Origin: UBA5336 sp039818165
GTDB taxonomy: Bacteria > Pseudomonadota > Alphaproteobacteria > Caulobacterales > Hyphomonadaceae
Assembly (NCBI GenBank): GCA_039818165.1
Contig: JBCBUL010000007.1
Coordinates: 1 to 64,000, forward strand
DNA: 64,000 bases
Reading direction: 5' to 3'
Part shown: piece by piece, positions 60,687 to 64,000 of the stretch
Position numbering within the stretch: position 1 is the first letter of the stretch
How the letters are laid out: each line of letters starts with the position of its first letter
The notes under the pieces: model-generated
Told to the model about the DNA's origin: nothing
The model's database searches: none
What the model saw: the letters and a program-made list of their open reading frames with translations, nothing else
Program-made: the position numbers and the translations under genes

Positions 60687-61715
60687 CTAGTTCTTTGAGA
60701 AGTAATCAGTCGAGTAGGTGTAGTATGTCGTGAAGTTCGCGGCATCCAGCTGGCATGGAATCTCATTGCGTTCGATATCCGGGACAAAGGATGAGTTCTC
60801 TAGTTGGCGCGTGGCGATATCATCAAATATTTCATTCGGAACAGCGCTGAGCACTTCCACATTTTTGGGCCTTCCAGCTTCTAAGTCATAACCCAAAATT
60901 ACTGCCCCATATCTCGCCTGGTCGCCGAGTTCTCGAAGCTCGTCGGCCGTTGGCTCCAAGCGAGAAGAAAACTCTGCTTCACAAAACGGCAGAGTATCAT
61001 GCGTCGCTGCAAGCGGGGGAAAACCATCAGCGTTTAGTCCGTAACTGTTATAGATCGCTGAGATGTCCTGCTCTCGAGCCTGACCTCTGGCAAAAAAGCC
61101 TTCCCCACGAACTCTCAAGACTTTGTCCCAGGCAACAGTTTCCCAAAAAAGTGGAACTATCCAATCTGGAATACTGCCATCGTCTGTAAGCGCTATAGTT
61201 CTGTCCTGCCAGAGTCGCCCAGTGAGATGGGCCATTAACAAACGAGGCCGCCTCATGTTCCCGCGCTGAACATCAGAAATAATTTCAGCCATCCGAGCAC
61301 GCGCCCAAGCTTCGTTTAGGCCGATTTCTTCAGGCGGCTCAAAATGGTCTGCCGCTTCTCCTGCCGTTTCGAAAGCTCGCGCCCAGTCTCGCGTCGCAAA
61401 ATCGTATTCATATCTGGTTCGAAAGGCTGCGGTCGACAGAACCGTGGGCGAAGTATCTACGATGTCGCGGAGTTCACGGTCGAGTCGGCGTTGACGAGAG
61501 CTTCGGTTCGGTTTGTCGTTCCAACGCGTCCAAGCGGCGAGGAGATCCCGAGTTGAGCCAGGCTCTAAGGTATCAACCAAGTTTTCAGCGGCAGCGCAGT
61601 CCTGCTCCAAACAAGCCAAGACGGCGGCGTTGAAGGTCGTATCCGTATCTTGATCAGCACTAGCGGCGCCCATGAAAAAAATAACTGCAATAGCTGAAAC
61701 AACCGGTAACCGCAT
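60687..61715 (-). CDS. secreted protein with TonB_C-like C-terminal domain
   Basis: A 342-residue protein with a signal peptide (MRLPVVSAIAVIFFMGAASA). The middle is helical. The last 100 residues hold PFCEAEF and a TonB C-terminal-like fold (RYGAVILGYDLEAGRPKNVEVLSAVPNEIFDDIATRQLENSSFVPD). It lacks the membrane anchor and Pro-rich spacer of true TonB. A 60-base sample (61141-61200) is about 42% GC, far below its neighbours. It is the second of a tandem pair of relatives. ATG 61715 follows GAAAGGA. Confidence 0.75.
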   Translation of the reverse strand: MRLPVVSAIAVIFFMGAASADQDTDTTFNAAVLACLEQDCAAAENLVDTLEPGSTRDLLAAWTRWNDKPNRSSRQRRLDRELRDIVDTSPTVLSTAAFRTRYEYDFATRDWARAFETAGEAADHFEPPEEIGLNEAWARARMAEIISDVQRGNMRRPRLLMAHLTGRLWQDRTIALTDDGSIPDWIVPLFWETVAWDKVLRVRGEGFFARGQAREQDISAIYNSYGLNADGFPPLAATHDTLPFCEAEFSSRLEPTADELRELGDQARYGAVILGYDLEAGRPKNVEVLSAVPNEIFDDIATRQLENSSFVPDIERNEIPCQLDAANFTTYYTYSTDYFSKN

Positions 61716-61858
61716 CAGATTGATCCTTTCGTTTAAATTGTTTATCAATTAATTTTTATTGAATTGCAATATGTTTTTGCCCTCGTCGGAAACTGAAGTG
61801 GTTTTGCAATCTGACGCCAACGTGCTGTGAAACCGATGTGACGGTCGCCCCTAAAGCT

Positions 61859-63016
61859 TCAGTCGATACTGAACACCATCGGTAGGATGAGGTTGCTATA
61901 TGATGTCCGGCAGTCGGGATCAGGCTGTTCGTCGTCAGCGATCCAAGTCCATTGCAAGACGGTCTCCTTTGCCCGCTCCTTGAATCCTTCGAGCGGTACT
62001 GAAGCAAGGATTTCAACATCGGTGACCTGCCCGGATTCGACAGTGAGCTTTGCAAAGACTGATCCAAATTGGCCACGGCGGGCCTGGCGAGCAGGATAGC
62101 GGAGCTTCGGCGACATATCGAAATCGCCCTCACAAAAAGGGCGATTATCGTCTTCGCCCGCGTCGGTGTTCTCCGCATCCGAGCTTTCTGGATAGTCAGG
62201 ATAAGCCGCAAGGACGGCGTCGATTTCGCTCTCAGGAGTGCGGCGCGATCCGGAGACAGACTGAAAGTATGCCACAACTGCGGCGCGCCAGGCCTCAATT
62301 CGCCATCGAAACGGCTCCAAAGCTTCAATTTGGGCAGGATCTGCATCTATGAGCGCTTCGGCAAACTTGCCTTGCACGTGGGCGAGTTCGATCTCAACGC
62401 GTCGGTTCTGGCGATGATTGAAATCAGCGACTTGCTCGGCAAGAGCCGCCTCGACCCAGATACGCGGAAGGACGGACTTCACCGGCTCGAGATGGCGCGC
62501 CATGCCACCAGCGCTTTCAGTCAACCGAGACCAGCGCATGTCTTGAACATCAGCCTGCATCCGCGCAGAGAAGATGCCAACGCTCACAAGGCTGGCAGAT
62601 ACAGGTTCCACCGCCTCCAGAGCTTCATCAAGGGCGCGCCGGTTGGACCGCTTGGGGTCGCCATTCCAATCGATATACGCCGAGAGCATTTCGCGTTCTG
62701 CCCGAACGGGATACTCCTCGCCGGATGGCAATCCGAGGGCGAAAGATGCCGCATCCCGGCCTTCACTGCAGGCCTCGATGCGGCAGAAGCCCCAGGCGGC
62801 CTCATACGCGACCAAAGCCGCCTGAGGATGGTCTGTGTCTGCGAAAGCCGCGGCAGCCATGGATCTGGCGGCGCTTCGTTTCGCCTCAACATCGCCGGAG
62901 TCGAAGGCCGCAGTGAAAGCGCCGTAGAGCTCGTTGGTAATCTGGGCAGTTGCAGAACCCGCAAGAACAGCCAGCGCAACCATAGCTGACGCACTGAATT
63001 TCAGAACCGATCTCAA
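61859..63016 (-). CDS. secreted TonB_C-like protein, paralogue
   Basis: A 385-residue protein starting with TTG 63016, seven bases after AGGGGG, followed by a signal peptide (SVLKFSASAMVALAVLAGSATAQ). The helical middle holds segments such as VRAEREMLSAYIDWNGDPKRSNRRALDEAL, the C-terminal part has PFCEGDF and a clear TonB_C domain (YPARQARRGQFGSVFAKLTVESGQVTDVEILASVPLEGFKERAKETVLQWTW). It shares the architecture of the next gene and is GC-richer. Its role is unknown; perhaps a periplasmic envelope-spanning or stress protein. Confidence 0.8.
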   Translation of the reverse strand: MRSVLKFSASAMVALAVLAGSATAQITNELYGAFTAAFDSGDVEAKRSAARSMAAAAFADTDHPQAALVAYEAAWGFCRIEACSEGRDAASFALGLPSGEEYPVRAEREMLSAYIDWNGDPKRSNRRALDEALEAVEPVSASLVSVGIFSARMQADVQDMRWSRLTESAGGMARHLEPVKSVLPRIWVEAALAEQVADFNHRQNRRVEIELAHVQGKFAEALIDADPAQIEALEPFRWRIEAWRAAVVAYFQSVSGSRRTPESEIDAVLAAYPDYPESSDAENTDAGEDDNRPFCEGDFDMSPKLRYPARQARRGQFGSVFAKLTVESGQVTDVEILASVPLEGFKERAKETVLQWTWIADDEQPDPDCRTSYSNLILPMVFSID

Positions 63017-63069
63017 GGCTGTCCCCCTTACACAGCTTTCTCCAACCCAAGCTCGAAATGAGCGTAGGT

Positions 63070-63762
63070 TCAACCCGCTTTGAACACAAAATCGAACCAG
63101 ACCGGGTCGATGTCTCCGAGCCTTTTTGCTTCGTAGCGGGTCTGGATGTGATCCTCAGGGGCATGGCGCCAATCGCTGGCCTGCGCAGCCGCCCACTCGA
63201 AGCGCCCATCTTTCAGAAACACGCACAATGCATCATCGGCGTAAGAGCGCACATCCGTGGCGAAACGGATACGGGCTCCATCGCTCAGAACGCGCGAAAG
63301 CGCTTCCAAAAACGCGGGCTGAAGCAACCGGCGCTTTTGCTGGCGCCGCTTGGGCCAAGGGTCGGGAAACAGGATAAACACCCGGGAGAGACACCCGGGC
63401 GACAGCCGGCCTAGAGCGTCGCGAGCGTCGTCCATGTGCAACCGCACATTTGCCAGCCCTTCGGCCTCAATTCCCGTTAGGGCCTTGGCCATGCCATCCA
63501 CAAACGGCTCACACCCGATGAATCCCACGTCAGGGTGCTTGGTAGCCTGGGCAGTCAAATGCTCCCCGCCGCCAAATCCAATCTCCAGCCATACCTCTTC
63601 AACACCGGAAAACAGCGTGCGCGGATTCAATGCGCCCGGCTTTGACATCGGCACGGCAAGCTTCGGCAACAGGTTTTCAATCAAATTCTGCTGTTTGGCG
63701 GAAAGCGGGCGTCCGGCCCGGCGACCAAAGGTGCGTAATGGTTTCTGTTCAGGCGATGACAT
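63070..63762 (-). CDS. trmB: tRNA (guanine-N7-)-methyltransferase
   Basis: A 230-residue SAM enzyme making m7G46 in tRNA. The SAM motif is WLEIGFGGGEHL, FILFPDPWPKRRQQKRRLL is the signature, and IRFATDVRSYADDAL and PEDHIQTRYEAKRL complete the active site. ATG 63762 (MSSPEQK) was chosen. The start region overlaps the divergent membrane-protein gene. Confidence 0.95.
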   Translation of the reverse strand: MSSPEQKPLRTFGRRAGRPLSAKQQNLIENLLPKLAVPMSKPGALNPRTLFSGVEEVWLEIGFGGGEHLTAQATKHPDVGFIGCEPFVDGMAKALTGIEAEGLANVRLHMDDARDALGRLSPGCLSRVFILFPDPWPKRRQQKRRLLQPAFLEALSRVLSDGARIRFATDVRSYADDALCVFLKDGRFEWAAAQASDWRHAPEDHIQTRYEAKRLGDIDPVWFDFVFKAG

Positions 63763-64000
63763 TTGACGGTGCGGCTCCCGGCACGCAGAGCCTTTGGGAG
63801 CGCCCGGCAGGGGCCATTTCCTGGCGCATCTGGACACTCTGGCTGATGGCGTTTGGCGCCTTCTCCATTATCCTGCCGCGGGACGCAAGCTATGACGTCC
63901 TGCACTATCACCTCTACAATGGCTGGGCCGTGTTGAACGCTCCGGAGGGGCAGCATTTCGCTCCAGCCGAAATGCACTCCTTCCTCAATCCCATGTGGCA
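63738..64000 (+). CDS. membrane protein, partial (cut by window edge)
   Basis: Opens at ATG 63738, six bases after AAAGG, or at ATG 63756, and runs beyond the window. The visible 87 residues include one hydrophobic helix (SWRIWTLWLMAFGAFSIILP) and the SYDVLHYHLYNGWAVLNAPEGQHFAPAEMHSFLNP segment. This resembles multispanning membrane glycosyltransferase-like proteins in which Asp follows the first helix, but the family is not certain. It overlaps the trmB start by up to 25 bases. Confidence 0.6.
   Translation, partial: MVSVQAMTFDGAAPGTQSLWERPAGAISWRIWTLWLMAFGAFSIILPRDASYDVLHYHLYNGWAVLNAPEGQHFAPAEMHSFLNPMW

Overview
This 64 kb window reads as chromosome of an alphaproteobacterium, most likely of the Maricaulales/Hyphomonadales (dimorphic, Caulobacter-related) group. 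The main pointers are a SciP (CtrA-inhibitor) gene beside a flagellar switch operon, near-match CtrA boxes, a class I lysyl-tRNA synthetase, UrcA and SapC family proteins, LpxR, and a TonB-dependent nutrient economy. This placement is inference from gene content. Coding density is high and base composition is GC-rich. I see no insertion sequence, prophage, CRISPR array or rRNA operon.

Layout: 1-2.2 kb holds tRNA-Ser(CGA), rplU-rpmA with a hairpin leader, and an acetyltransferase. 2.2-8.6 kb holds an AGCS symporter, a glutathione transferase, an Lrp regulator, lysK, a membrane-protein/XRE pair with a tandem operator, and a bacterioferritin pair (bfd, bfr) with Fur-like boxes. 8.6-11.3 kb is the minus-strand set sciP / fliF(short)-fliG-fliH-fliN. 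11.5-17.4 kb has lpxR, then a cobalamin riboswitch controlling btuB-btuF-btuC-btuD. 17.4-23.5 kb has purA, a secreted protein, mtgA-queG, and membrane and DUF2332 genes. 23.5-29.8 kb is a sulfate-assimilation and siroheme operon (cysG, DUF2849, GST, cysI, DUF934, cysH) with a divergent LysR gene. 30-33.6 kb has fpr, chorismate mutase overlapping an HPt gene, phhA, mscL and ihfB. 33.7-38.6 kb has rpsA, cmk and an S9 peptidase. 38.7-47.5 kb has urcA, clpB, a VWA lipoprotein, a DUF885 protein and a SapC protein with a collagen-like head. 47.7-50.5 kb holds an ScsB/DsbD-type reductase and a redoxin. 51-51.7 kb is an intergenic block with two orphan terminators, probably small RNA genes. 51.7-57 kb has argD, a DUF2853 gene and truB, which converges on the rimP-nusA-ylxR-infB operon. 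60.2-64 kb has cspA with a structured leader, two tandem secreted TonB_C proteins, trmB, and the start of a membrane protein cut by the window edge.

The genes mostly cover core functions: translation and transcription factors, cofactor uptake (B12), sulfur reduction, iron storage, envelope biogenesis and cell-cycle-linked motility. The observations most worth a second look are the very short FliF carrying only RBM3-like, TM2 and FliG-binding parts; the same helix-hairpin-helix tail on ribosomal proteins L21 and S1; terminator-like hairpins in the leaders of rplU and the nusA operon; the orphan-terminator sRNA locus at 51.2-51.5 kb; and the paralogous PFCE-TonB_C pair, one member of which is compositionally out of place.
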